Assembly (NCBI GenBank): GCA_900772565.1
Contig: CAAHET010000216.1
Location: 1 to 26,064 of the forward strand
Origin: an uncultured Faecalibacterium sp.
GTDB lineage: Bacteria > Bacillota > Clostridia > Oscillospirales > Ruminococcaceae
Reading direction: 5' to 3'
DNA length: 26,064 nt
The notes beneath the pieces were generated by a model. It was not told where the DNA came from, did no database searches, and saw nothing but the letters and a program-made list of their open reading frames with translations. This document shows positions 17,846-25,373 of this stretch, in pieces. The position numbers and the translations under genes were made by a program. Numbering within the stretch: the stretch's first letter is position 1; each line of letters starts with the position of its first letter.

Positions 17846-20646
17846 GACCGCTGCGACTGACCCTTTCGGCCTTTGGCCCCTATGCCGCCCAGACTACCCT
17901 CGACCTTGAAAAGCTGGGCAAAGGCGGGCTGTACCTCATTACCGGCGACACCGGCGCGGGCAAGACCACCCTTTTTGACGCCATCACCTACGCGCTGTAC
18001 GACCATTCCAGCAGCGGCATCCGGGAGGGCTCCATGCTGCGCTGCAAGTACGCAGACGACAAGACCCCCACCTTTGTGGAGCTGGAATTTGAGGTGCACG
18101 GCGTGCGCTACACGGTGCGCCGCAACCCGGAGTATCAGCGCCCCAAGGCCCGGGGCGAGGGCATGACCACCGAAAAAGCGGATGCCACCCTGACCTACCC
18201 GGACGACCGCCCGCCGGTGACCAAGGCGAAGGACGTGACCGCCGCCGTGCAGGAGATCATCGGGCTGGACTATAACCAGTTTTCCCAGATCGTACTCATT
18301 GCGCAGGGGCAGTTCACAAAGCTGCTCAACGCTTCTACCGAGGAGCGCAGCCGCATCTTCCGCAAGCTGTTCCGCACCCAGCGCTATGCCCAGCTGCAGG
18401 AGCGTTTACAGTCCGAAGCCGCCGCGCTGAACCAGCAGCGCACCGCCCAGAACGCCAAGCTGGACAGCCTGCTGGGCGGGCTGCAATTCAGCTCGGAGGA
18501 CCCGGATTCCGAAGCACTGCGTGCCCTGTGCGCCCAGACCATACCGGAAACGGCGCTCGCCTTGCTGGATGCCCTGACTGCCCGGCAGGCGGCGGCGCTG
18601 GAGGAAACCGGCACCGCCCTGCACACCACCGAAGCCCAACTGGACACGGTGCAGCAGCAGCTGGGTGCCGCCGCACAGGCGCAGCGGCTGGCGCAGCAGC
18701 TGGCTGCCCGGCAGGCAGAACTTGCCGCCGCAAAGCCCGCGTTGGACGCTGCCCGCGCCGAAGCCGACCGCCACGCCGGGGACGCTGCGCAGCTGGATGC
18801 CCTCACCGCGCAGGTGACGCAGGCGCAGAGCGCCCTTGCGGCCTATGACGCGCTGGACGCCCTCTGCCGCCAGCAGACCGAAGCGCGGGACGCCGCCCGG
18901 CTGGCGGCGGCACAGGCGCAAAAGCGGCGCACCCAGCTGGACAGCCTGAACTCTGCCCTCGCCGCCGCTGAGACCGAACTTGCCGCACTGGCAGACGCGG
19001 ATACCCGGCTTTTGGCGCTGCAAACCCGCAGTGCCCAGCTGGCACAGCGCGGCGAAGCGCTGGCAAAGCTGGAACAGCGCCTTGCCGACTGTCAGCGGCA
19101 GGCCAAAGCCGCGCATAAGGCACAGGAGAGCTACCGCGCCGCTGCCGCCGCACAGGACGAAGCCCACGCCCGGCGGGACGCACTGGAACGGGCATTCTTG
19201 GACGCACAGGCCGGGCTGCTGGCCGAGGGTCTGACCGAGGGCGTACCCTGCCCGGTGTGCGGCAGTACCCATCACCCTGCCCGCGCCCTGCTGCCCCACA
19301 CCGCGCCCACGCAGGCGCAGGTGGCAGCTGCACGGCAGGCTGTTGCCGCGGCTGACCGGCAGGCACAGACTGCCAGCGCTGCCGCCCAGAGCGCCCTTGC
19401 CGCTGCCAACGAAGCCAAAACCTCCCTCCGGCGGGATGCCGAGACTCTGCTGCCGGAGCGCTTTACCGCCCCGGAGGGCACGGTACCCCTCACCTTTGCC
19501 CTGATGACCAACGTGCTGGCCGAGGAAACCGCCGCTTTGCAGACGGCACAGGCGGACTGCGCCGCCCAGTGTCAACGGACCGAAGCTGACTGCCGCCGCA
19601 AGGCACAGCTGGAAGCCGACCGACAAAACAAGACCCGCCAGCGCCCGGCGCTGGAACAGGCCGCTGCCGAAGTCGACCGCAGCGCCGCCGCCCAGAATGC
19701 CAGCGCAGACGCGCTGGAAGGGCAGATCGCAGAGCGGCGCGCCGCCCTGCCCTACCCCCGGCGCGCGGACGCACAGGCGGCGCTGGACAAGCTGGAAGCC
19801 GACCGCAGTGCCCTGCGCACCGGCATGGACACGGCACAGCGCCGCCTGAAACAGGCCGAGCAGGCCGTTGCCGCTTCCGAAGCTGCCGTAGAGGCGCTGA
19901 CCGCACAGCAGACCGCCGCCCAAAAGGAGCTGCCTGCCCGCAGCGCCGAGGAGCTGACCGCACAGCAGGCCGAACTGACCGCCGTACGGGAGGCTTTGCG
20001 CAGCCGGGAAAAGCAGCTTTCGGCACAACTGCTGCCCAACCACAAAACGGCAGCGCAGTACCACGCCGCCGCCGAGGCGCGGCAAACACTGGAAAGCCGG
20101 TGGCAGTGGGTCAGCGCACTGGCTGCCACGGCGGGCGGCACTTTGACCAGCAAGCAGAAGATCCGCCTCGAAGCCTACATCCAGATGAACTATCTGGACC
20201 GCATTCTGCGCTACGCCAACACCCGCCTGATGCAGATGACCGCCGGGCAGTACGAGCTGGAACGCATCGGTGCAGAGAACCAGCGCAGCCAGTCCGGGCT
20301 GGACCTTGGCGTCATCGACCACTACAACGGCACCCGCCGCAGCGTAAAGACCCTTTCCGGCGGCGAGAGCTTCAAGGCCTCGCTGGCGCTGGCGCTTGGC
20401 CTTTCGGACGAGGTGCAGAGCAGCGCCGGGGGCATCCGGCTGGACACTTTGTTCCTGGACGAGGGCTTCGGTTCACTGGACGAGGAATCGCTGGAACTGG
20501 CCATCCGGGTTCTCTCCGGCCTGACCGAGGGCGACCGGCTGGTGGGCATCATCTCCCATGTGGGGGCGCTGAAGGACCGCATCGACCGGCAGGTGGTGGT
20601 GCGCAAGGCACGCACCGGCGGCTCCACCATAGAACTGCGGGTGTAA
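17842..20646 (+). CDS. sbcC: Exonuclease SbcCD subunit C (SMC-like ATPase)
   Basis: A 934-residue Rad50/SMC-type ATPase, partner of SbcD. Walker A 'GDTGAGKTT' (35-43, Lys41), a long Ala/Gln/Glu-rich coiled coil, the zinc hook C470-P-V-C473 near the middle, the second coiled coil, the ABC signature 'LSGGESFKASLAL' (838-850) and Walker B 'LDTLFLDEGFGSLD' with Asp873/Glu874. It is a little shorter than the usual 1000-1050, mainly because of the coiled-coil arms. The strongly biased Ala/Gln composition also produces long meaningless frames on the other strand. AAGGAGGG lies about 9 nt before the ATG. Confidence 0.96.
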   Translation: MRPLRLTLSAFGPYAAQTTLDLEKLGKGGLYLITGDTGAGKTTLFDAITYALYDHSSSGIREGSMLRCKYADDKTPTFVELEFEVHGVRYTVRRNPEYQRPKARGEGMTTEKADATLTYPDDRPPVTKAKDVTAAVQEIIGLDYNQFSQIVLIAQGQFTKLLNASTEERSRIFRKLFRTQRYAQLQERLQSEAAALNQQRTAQNAKLDSLLGGLQFSSEDPDSEALRALCAQTIPETALALLDALTARQAAALEETGTALHTTEAQLDTVQQQLGAAAQAQRLAQQLAARQAELAAAKPALDAARAEADRHAGDAAQLDALTAQVTQAQSALAAYDALDALCRQQTEARDAARLAAAQAQKRRTQLDSLNSALAAAETELAALADADTRLLALQTRSAQLAQRGEALAKLEQRLADCQRQAKAAHKAQESYRAAAAAQDEAHARRDALERAFLDAQAGLLAEGLTEGVPCPVCGSTHHPARALLPHTAPTQAQVAAARQAVAAADRQAQTASAAAQSALAAANEAKTSLRRDAETLLPERFTAPEGTVPLTFALMTNVLAEETAALQTAQADCAAQCQRTEADCRRKAQLEADRQNKTRQRPALEQAAAEVDRSAAAQNASADALEGQIAERRAALPYPRRADAQAALDKLEADRSALRTGMDTAQRRLKQAEQAVAASEAAVEALTAQQTAAQKELPARSAEELTAQQAELTAVREALRSREKQLSAQLLPNHKTAAQYHAAAEARQTLESRWQWVSALAATAGGTLTSKQKIRLEAYIQMNYLDRILRYANTRLMQMTAGQYELERIGAENQRSQSGLDLGVIDHYNGTRRSVKTLSGGESFKASLALALGLSDEVQSSAGGIRLDTLFLDEGFGSLDEESLELAIRVLSGLTEGDRLVGIISHVGALKDRIDRQVVVRKARTGGSTIELRV

Positions 20647-20688
20647 AACGCCGCCGGCGGGGCACACTAGGGGCGGAGGTGAATTTTG

Positions 20689-21090
20689 ATGAATTCTCTG
20701 GAACCCTTCATCTGCCGCGAACTGGAAAACCAGCCCGGCACCGCTGCCGCCCCGCAGGCAAACAGCAGCCGCAATGCCCCGCCGCTGGGCAGGATGCCCC
20801 TGCAGCCCCCGGCTGCGCCGGACACGCCCGGCACCCAGCTGCCGCCGCAGGAACTGCCGCAGCCGGAAAAGCCCGGCGTCCCCATGACCGACGGCACCCC
20901 CATGGCCTGCCGCCAGAAGAATGCCGCCGCCTTTCTGGCCGGGGACGTACAGACCAGCGTGATGGCGCACTACGCGCCCGGGTTGTTCAGCACAAAGCAG
21001 AAGCTGCACAGCCGTCACCCCGCCCCGGACGAGGACACCGCCGCCGTTTTGGAGCTGGTGGAATGGCGCGAGGACGCCCCTTACGGCTGA
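20689..21090 (+). CDS. Hypothetical Pro/Ala-rich protein
   Basis: A 133-residue protein I do not recognise. Residues about 15-65 are low complexity, rich in Pro, Ala and Gln ('PQPPAAPDTPGTQLPPQE'-like), followed by a more ordered, charged C-terminal part ('NAAAFLAGDVQTSVMAHYAPGLFSTKQKL', then an acidic tail). No membrane segment or signal peptide. The gene call rests on a strong GGAGGTG 7 nt before the ATG at 20689 and on position 42 nt after sbcC; the C-terminal half may be a short conserved domain. Longer frames overlap on both strands but have no such start signal. It could be co-transcribed with sbcDC. Confidence 0.6.
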   Translation: MNSLEPFICRELENQPGTAAAPQANSSRNAPPLGRMPLQPPAAPDTPGTQLPPQELPQPEKPGVPMTDGTPMACRQKNAAAFLAGDVQTSVMAHYAPGLFSTKQKLHSRHPAPDEDTAAVLELVEWREDAPYG

Positions 21091-21095
21091 GCGTA

Positions 21096-21157
21096 ACAAA
21101 AATTTTTTAAAATATTTCAGTTTACCTGTTGAAATCTCGCCGCACTTCCCTTATTAT
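21096..21157 (+). promoter_or_regulatory. Promoter with AT-rich UP-like tract for the ydbC-HD operon
   Basis: TTGAAA (21129-21134), a 17-nt spacer and TATTAT (21152-21157) form a good promoter. Directly upstream, 21096-21118 is almost pure A/T (runs of A and T), the composition and position of an UP element, and striking in this GC-rich window. It suggests strong expression. Confidence 0.75.
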
Positions 21158-21191
21158 GGTAGCATACAAACATAAAGGCAGGTTTTGCAAT

Positions 21192-21413
21192 ATGGCAGAG
21201 ATCAAATACGAAGTTGTCCAGCGTGTAGCCGTGCTGAGCCAGCGTCCCCGCGGCTGGGAGCGTCAGCTGAACCTTATCAGCTGGAACGACGGCGAGCCCA
21301 AGTACGACATCCGCGACTGGTCCCCGGACGGCACCCGCATGGGCAAGGGCATCTCCCTGAGCCACGACGAGCTGGCCATCCTCAAGGGCATTCTGGAGGA
21401 TATGGAGCTGTGA
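21192..21413 (+). CDS. YdbC family protein (PC4-like)
   Basis: A 73-residue protein ('MAEIKYEVVQRVAVLSQRPRGWERQLNLISWNDGEPKYDIRDWSPD...') of the YdbC family, bacterial relatives of the eukaryotic PC4/p15 coactivator; family members bind single-stranded nucleic acid as dimers. The beta-sheet 'WERQLNLISWN' and 'KYDIRDWSPDG.RMGKG' followed by a C-terminal helix match. The ATG at 21192 was preferred over an upstream start because the family begins at MAEIK and GGCAGG lies about 9 nt before it. It overlaps the HD-domain gene by 4 nt (GTGA) and has a strong promoter. Confidence 0.9.
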   Translation: MAEIKYEVVQRVAVLSQRPRGWERQLNLISWNDGEPKYDIRDWSPDGTRMGKGISLSHDELAILKGILEDMEL

Positions 21414-21997
21414 GCGGGGGCGACCGCGCAGAGTTTCTGGACATCTGGCAGCAGCACGTCACCCGCCCGGGCAGCGAAAAGCTGCTGGACTGGCTGGACA
21501 AAAAGACGGATTTTTTCACCGCACCGGCCTCTACCCGCTTTCACGGAGCCTGTGAGGGCGGGCTGTGCATGCACAGCCTGAACGTCTACCATGCGCTGCA
21601 CGACAGCTTTTTCACCGAGGGTGAAAGCGAGGAAAGCTACGCCATCTGTGCCCTGCTGCACGATCTGTGCAAGGCCAACTACTACAAGCTGGGCACCCGC
21701 AACGTGAAGAACGAAGCCACCGGACAGTGGGAGAAAGCGCCCTTTTACAGTGTAGACGACTTATTTCCCTACGGCCACGGCGAAAAGAGCGTGTTCCTCA
21801 TCGAGCGGTTCATGAAGCTGAAGGTGGAGGAGGCGGTTGCCATCCGCTGGCACATGGGCGGCTTTGACGATGCTGCCCGGGGCGGCTGTTTTGCCATCTC
21901 GGAAGCCTACGACAAGTACCCTCTGGCGGTCAAGCTGCACATCGCAGACCTGCAGGCTACCTATCTGATGGAGCACCGCACCAGCAATATGCGCTAG
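21410..21997 (+). CDS. HD-domain protein (putative phosphohydrolase)
   Basis: A 195-residue HD-superfamily protein. Metal ligands are visible: His55 in 'GLCMHSLNVY', His84-Asp85 in 'LLHDLCKANYY', and later 'RWHMGGFD' and 'HIADLQ' with an Asp that would complete the site. HD proteins of this size hydrolyse nucleotides or phosphate esters, but the substrate is unknown. The start is GTG at 21410 inside the ydbC stop (GTGA), with GGAGG 10 nt upstream; co-translation with the PC4-like protein suggests a link to nucleic-acid or nucleotide metabolism. A terminator follows 6 nt after the stop. Confidence 0.88.
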   Translation: MSGGDRAEFLDIWQQHVTRPGSEKLLDWLDKKTDFFTAPASTRFHGACEGGLCMHSLNVYHALHDSFFTEGESEESYAICALLHDLCKANYYKLGTRNVKNEATGQWEKAPFYSVDDLFPYGHGEKSVFLIERFMKLKVEEAVAIRWHMGGFDDAARGGCFAISEAYDKYPLAVKLHIADLQATYLMEHRTSNMR

Positions 21998-22002
21998 AGA
22001 AC

Positions 22003-22040
22003 AAAAAAGCGTTGCACAGTGTTCTGTGCAACGCTTTTTT
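22003..22040. terminator. Bidirectional terminator between convergent genes
   Basis: A perfect 17-bp stem (22003-22019 with 22024-22040), loop TGTT, with A6 on the left and T6 on the right, serving both the HD gene and the minus-strand cyclic-di-GMP gene. Confidence 0.95.
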
Positions 22041-22042
22041 CA

Positions 22043-24412
22043 TTATCCGTTTTCTTTATTGCAGTACATCCGGGCGTCAGCCTGACGGATGGCCTCAGTC
22101 AAGGGCTGCACATTGCACACCCCGCCAATGCTTACCGAAAGCCGGATCTCAGGGTGGCTGGACACTCTTGCTGCCTGCACGGCATCCTTCACGCGCCGGA
22201 TCACGTTCTCCATCCCGTGGGGGCGGCTTTGCGGCATCAAGAGCAGAAATTCATCGCCGCCGTAACGGATCAGGATATCCGTCTCCCGCAGACAATTCTG
22301 CATTGCTGCGGCCACCGTTTGCAATGCTTCATCCCCTACCAGATGCCCAAATCTGTCATTGACCGACTTGAACTGATCCACATCGATCATGGCCACGCCG
22401 CCGCGCATCTCGCCGCCTGCAAGAAATTTATCAAAATAACTGCGATTGTAGGCTCCGGTCAGGGGATCCACAAACGCGCTGCGCTCCATCCCATCACAGC
22501 GATCCAGCAGCAGCCGGTGTCCGCCCATATCCAGCCAGCGGCCATCCGTCAACCGAGTGACCATCTCCAGCATACAGCCTCTGCCGCTCACCTCAATGTA
22601 CTTGGAGATGACAAAGTAGGCTTCCTCGTCCTTAAACTCGATCTTGTTCAGGCTGGTCTTGCGGGCATAGGCCTTGGCCGAGATGCAATTTTCGCACCGG
22701 ATGTCCCGGTTCCATACCATGTGGCAATGGCCGGGCTTTTCGGTCAGGATTCCATCGCTGTCCAGCGCAAGCACCTTGCGGTGCTCCGGGTCCACCAGAC
22801 GCACCACATCAAAGATGTTCTGCAACCGCTGCAGGAACCGGGCGGGATTCTCCTCCAGACCGACTGTATTCAGCAGCTCCGTCTGGCGCTCTACACGGCG
22901 TTGTTCATCGGTCAGCTGCCCCAGCACATTCACACAGCGGCGCACTCCGGTACCGCTCCAGATCGTATGCAGCGCCATCCGGTGCAGCCGCGGCTCTCCG
23001 TCCCTCTGCACCATCACCGGCAGCACCACATCCGGCGTTTCCGGTGTGACCCGGCTTATGGCTTTGGAAAGCTTGCGACGATCCTGCTCGTTCAGAAAGC
23101 TGAGCCCCTTACCCTGTGCAAAATCGGCCACCGTTTTTTGCTGCATGGGCTCGGCATGGTAGTCATGCACGGTCACGCTGCCTGCCAGTAAGTCGTAGTC
23201 GAACCGGATGCCGCCGCATTGGGCGGCATAGAAATCCGTGCGCTCTTTTTCCTGCTCCAGCAGCAGCTGGGAGTGGTTTTCTCGGGGCAGCGCTTCCCGG
23301 TGCAAGATTTCCTCGGAAAGACGGTAGGTCTCCTGCCGGAAGCCCCTGTCCCACTCCGAACGGTGCAGCTCGACGCGCAGCTGTTCCGAGGACTCCCGCA
23401 AACAATCCAGCAGCAACGGATTAAAAGCACCGCACTCGCCGTTCAGGATCATACGCAGCGCCGTGTCGTGGTCGTAGGTGTGCTTATAGCAGCGCTCGCT
23501 GGTCAGGGCGTCATACACATCCGCCAGCGCCACCACCTGCGCTGCAATAGGGATCTCGTCCCCCTTCAGCCGGTCGGGGTAGCCATTGCCGTCCCAGCGC
23601 TCGTGGTGCCAGCGGCAGATAGCGTGCGCCACCTGCAAAAGCGGCTCGTCCCGGGCAATAGACTGTCCCAGATCCTGCAGCATCTGCGCACCCGCTACGG
23701 TATGCGTCTTGATGGTGGCAAACTCCTCAGCAGTCAGACGTCCGTGCTTGTTCAGAATAGCCTCCGGGATGACGATCTTGCCGATATCGTGCAGCGCTGA
23801 GGCGGTGCTGATGCGGGCAATATCGCTTTCGTCCAGCTGGTAGCGGTCTGTCTTTTTCGCCAGTTGGTGCAAAAACAGATCGGTCAGGGTACGGATGTGC
23901 AGAACATGAAGTCCGCTCTCGCTGTTGCGGAACTCCACCACATGGCTCAGGATGCTGATCATGAGCACATTGTTGTGCTCTTTTTCGTACACCTGATCGG
24001 TAACAAGACGGGTGAGCCGTTTTTGCTTGGCGTACAGCATAAGGATATTCTTCACCCGGCGCAGGATCATGATCCGCTCGAAGGGGCGGCGGATATAGTC
24101 TGCCACGCCTAGATCATAAGCGCGCTCGATGTTGGCGGTATCCTCTGCCGCCGAGATGACAATGACCGGAATTTCGTCCAGCCATGCGTGACACTTCATC
24201 ACCCGCAGCACGTCAAAGCCATCCATGACAGGCATCATCAGATCCAGCAGCAGCAAGGAGATATCCGCGCGCTGCCGCATGATTTCCACCGCCGCCGCAC
24301 CGTTCTCTGCTTCCAGATAATCATAGCTATCGCCCAGTATCTCCTTGAGCAGGATGCGGTTGATCTCGGAATCATCCGCGATCAGGATCTTCGGTTTATC
24401 GTTCATGGCCAT
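22043..24412 (-). CDS. Response regulator with HD-GYP and GGDEF domains (cyclic di-GMP turnover)
   Basis: A 789-residue protein with domains in the order REC (about 8-125), HD-GYP (about 140-330), a middle region with a Cys pair (about 400-610), and GGDEF (about 625-785). REC has phospho-acceptor Asp57, but the Lys normally before 'PF' is Arg109. HD-GYP is intact: 'HDIGK' (His208/Asp209), 'KTHT', 'HHERWDGNGYP' (269-279) and 'DVYDALT'. GGDEF is intact (718-722) with an RxxD inhibitory site (709-712), 5 residues upstream as in regulated diguanylate cyclases. The middle region contains C573-E-N-C576, a motif I have seen in Clostridial GGDEF proteins. It could both make and break cyclic di-GMP. 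The start has AAGGG 5 nt upstream of the ATG at 24412. Confidence 0.93.
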   Translation of the reverse strand: MAMNDKPKILIADDSEINRILLKEILGDSYDYLEAENGAAAVEIMRQRADISLLLLDLMMPVMDGFDVLRVMKCHAWLDEIPVIVISAAEDTANIERAYDLGVADYIRRPFERIMILRRVKNILMLYAKQKRLTRLVTDQVYEKEHNNVLMISILSHVVEFRNSESGLHVLHIRTLTDLFLHQLAKKTDRYQLDESDIARISTASALHDIGKIVIPEAILNKHGRLTAEEFATIKTHTVAGAQMLQDLGQSIARDEPLLQVAHAICRWHHERWDGNGYPDRLKGDEIPIAAQVVALADVYDALTSERCYKHTYDHDTALRMILNGECGAFNPLLLDCLRESSEQLRVELHRSEWDRGFRQETYRLSEEILHREALPRENHSQLLLEQEKERTDFYAAQCGGIRFDYDLLAGSVTVHDYHAEPMQQKTVADFAQGKGLSFLNEQDRRKLSKAISRVTPETPDVVLPVMVQRDGEPRLHRMALHTIWSGTGVRRCVNVLGQLTDEQRRVERQTELLNTVGLEENPARFLQRLQNIFDVVRLVDPEHRKVLALDSDGILTEKPGHCHMVWNRDIRCENCISAKAYARKTSLNKIEFKDEEAYFVISKYIEVSGRGCMLEMVTRLTDGRWLDMGGHRLLLDRCDGMERSAFVDPLTGAYNRSYFDKFLAGGEMRGGVAMIDVDQFKSVNDRFGHLVGDEALQTVAAAMQNCLRETDILIRYGGDEFLLLMPQSRPHGMENVIRRVKDAVQAARVSSHPEIRLSVSIGGVCNVQPLTEAIRQADARMYCNKENG

Positions 24413-24677
24413 GTTTTCCCTTCTGTCCCCGGCTCAGTCCCGGGCACACCGCCCGCTTCCATTTTTTGTATTCATCTATACTTTAATGGATTTTGCAACA
24501 AAATGCAAGGCCAAGCGCAGCATTTCTGCCATTTTCCAGTATTTCCCGCAAACGTTTTCATTCCATGCTGTATAAATACAGTCCACTTTTTACAGAACTC
24601 TTTGCAAATACTGTTCGAAAGCAAGTCGTTTGCCGTTACAATCTTTCCTGTGAAAATGCGGTTACGCGCTCCGAAAG
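24413..24677. other. Intergenic region with a 14-bp palindrome
   Basis: A 265-nt AT-rich stretch without a gene. It contains the perfect palindrome CTGTATAAATACAG at 24568-24581 (6-bp arms, AA centre) and a possible -10 (TATAGA, minus strand, about 24480-24475) for the cyclic-di-GMP gene. No firm promoter or riboswitch could be defined. Confidence 0.4.
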
Positions 24678-24717
24678 AAAAAGGACTGCTGCGCAGTAAT
24701 ACGCAACAGTCCTTTTT
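24678..24717 (-). terminator. Terminator after the coiled-coil gene
   Basis: AAAAAGGACTG (24678-24688) pairs with CAGTCCTTTTT (24707-24717) with an inner GCG/CGC; it directly follows the stop of the coiled-coil gene on the minus strand. Confidence 0.85.
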
Positions 24718-24722
24718 AATGT

Positions 24723-25295
24723 TCACTCTTGGGGCATCATGGCATCGAACCAACCCAACAGTTCCACAGCCATCTGTTCTAGCCGAGTCCTCGGCTGCCA
24801 TGCAGGCTGTGCAGACTCCGGGGGCAGTACCTGCTCCGGGGTGCAGAGAAGTTCTGTCGTTTCCAGGGCGGGCTGTTCACTTACAGCTTGTTCCTCCGCA
24901 GCCTCACACTGCGGCACAGCCTCAGGGGCTGCGTCCGACTGCACGAGCACTTTCGGGGCAGTCTGCTGCATGGCAGCAAGGGCGGCTTCGGCTCTGCGGC
25001 AGGCGGCCTCGGCCTGTTCTGCCCGGGCATTAGCCTGCTCCAACTGCTCCCACGCCTGCTCACAGGCGGCCTCCAACTCTGCATTATCGTGCTTAAGGGC
25101 AAGCAAAGTGCGCTCAAAGGCAAACATCCGGGTCTGGTACCGGCGCACCTCGGCGCGTGCCGCAGCCAGCTTGCGGCTCAGCTGCTCTGCCTGCGCCCGG
25201 GCGCTTTCCGCCTGTGCTGCGGCAGATACCTGTACAGCAGTCTGCCGGACAAATTGTCCGCGCAGGATACCGGTCTCCCGCTCCGTCTGCACCAT
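24723..25295 (-). CDS. Ala/Glu-rich coiled-coil protein downstream of ftsZ
   Basis: A 190-residue cytoplasmic protein of unknown function. Residues about 20-115 form a heptad-rich coiled coil ('RAQAEQLSRKLAAARAEVRRY', 'ELEAACEQAWEQLEQANARAE'), then an acidic Pro/Ala-rich linker (about 120-165) and a short C-terminal block ('QPRTRLEQMAVELLGWFDAM'). No membrane segment or signal peptide. The ATG at 25295 was chosen because GGGAGGG lies about 5 nt upstream. It is 78 nt downstream of ftsZ on the same strand without a terminator between, so it may be co-transcribed with ftsZ. The coiled coil and position suggest a division-associated protein, but that is inference; no known division family was recognised. 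Confidence 0.8.
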   Translation of the reverse strand: MVQTERETGILRGQFVRQTAVQVSAAAQAESARAQAEQLSRKLAAARAEVRRYQTRMFAFERTLLALKHDNAELEAACEQAWEQLEQANARAEQAEAACRRAEAALAAMQQTAPKVLVQSDAAPEAVPQCEAAEEQAVSEQPALETTELLCTPEQVLPPESAQPAWQPRTRLEQMAVELLGWFDAMMPQE

Positions 25296-25373
25296 GATGC
25301 CCTCCCTGCACACCTTGCACGGGACTGGCGCTGACCGCATGGGTCCAACTGCCAGCCCCATTGTAGCCTGTTA

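Noticed and set aside
18406..20322. Long minus-strand frame opposite sbcC
   Set aside because: Produced by the Ala/Gln bias of the SbcC coiled coil.
22019..23191. 390-residue plus-strand frame opposite the cyclic-di-GMP gene
   Set aside because: Starts inside the terminator hairpin, no ribosome binding site, and antisense to well-defined GGDEF sequence.
24568..24581. LexA (SOS) box because it resembles the E. coli CTG-CAG motif
   Set aside because: Spacing is CTG-N8-CAG instead of N10, and Firmicutes use a different SOS motif.
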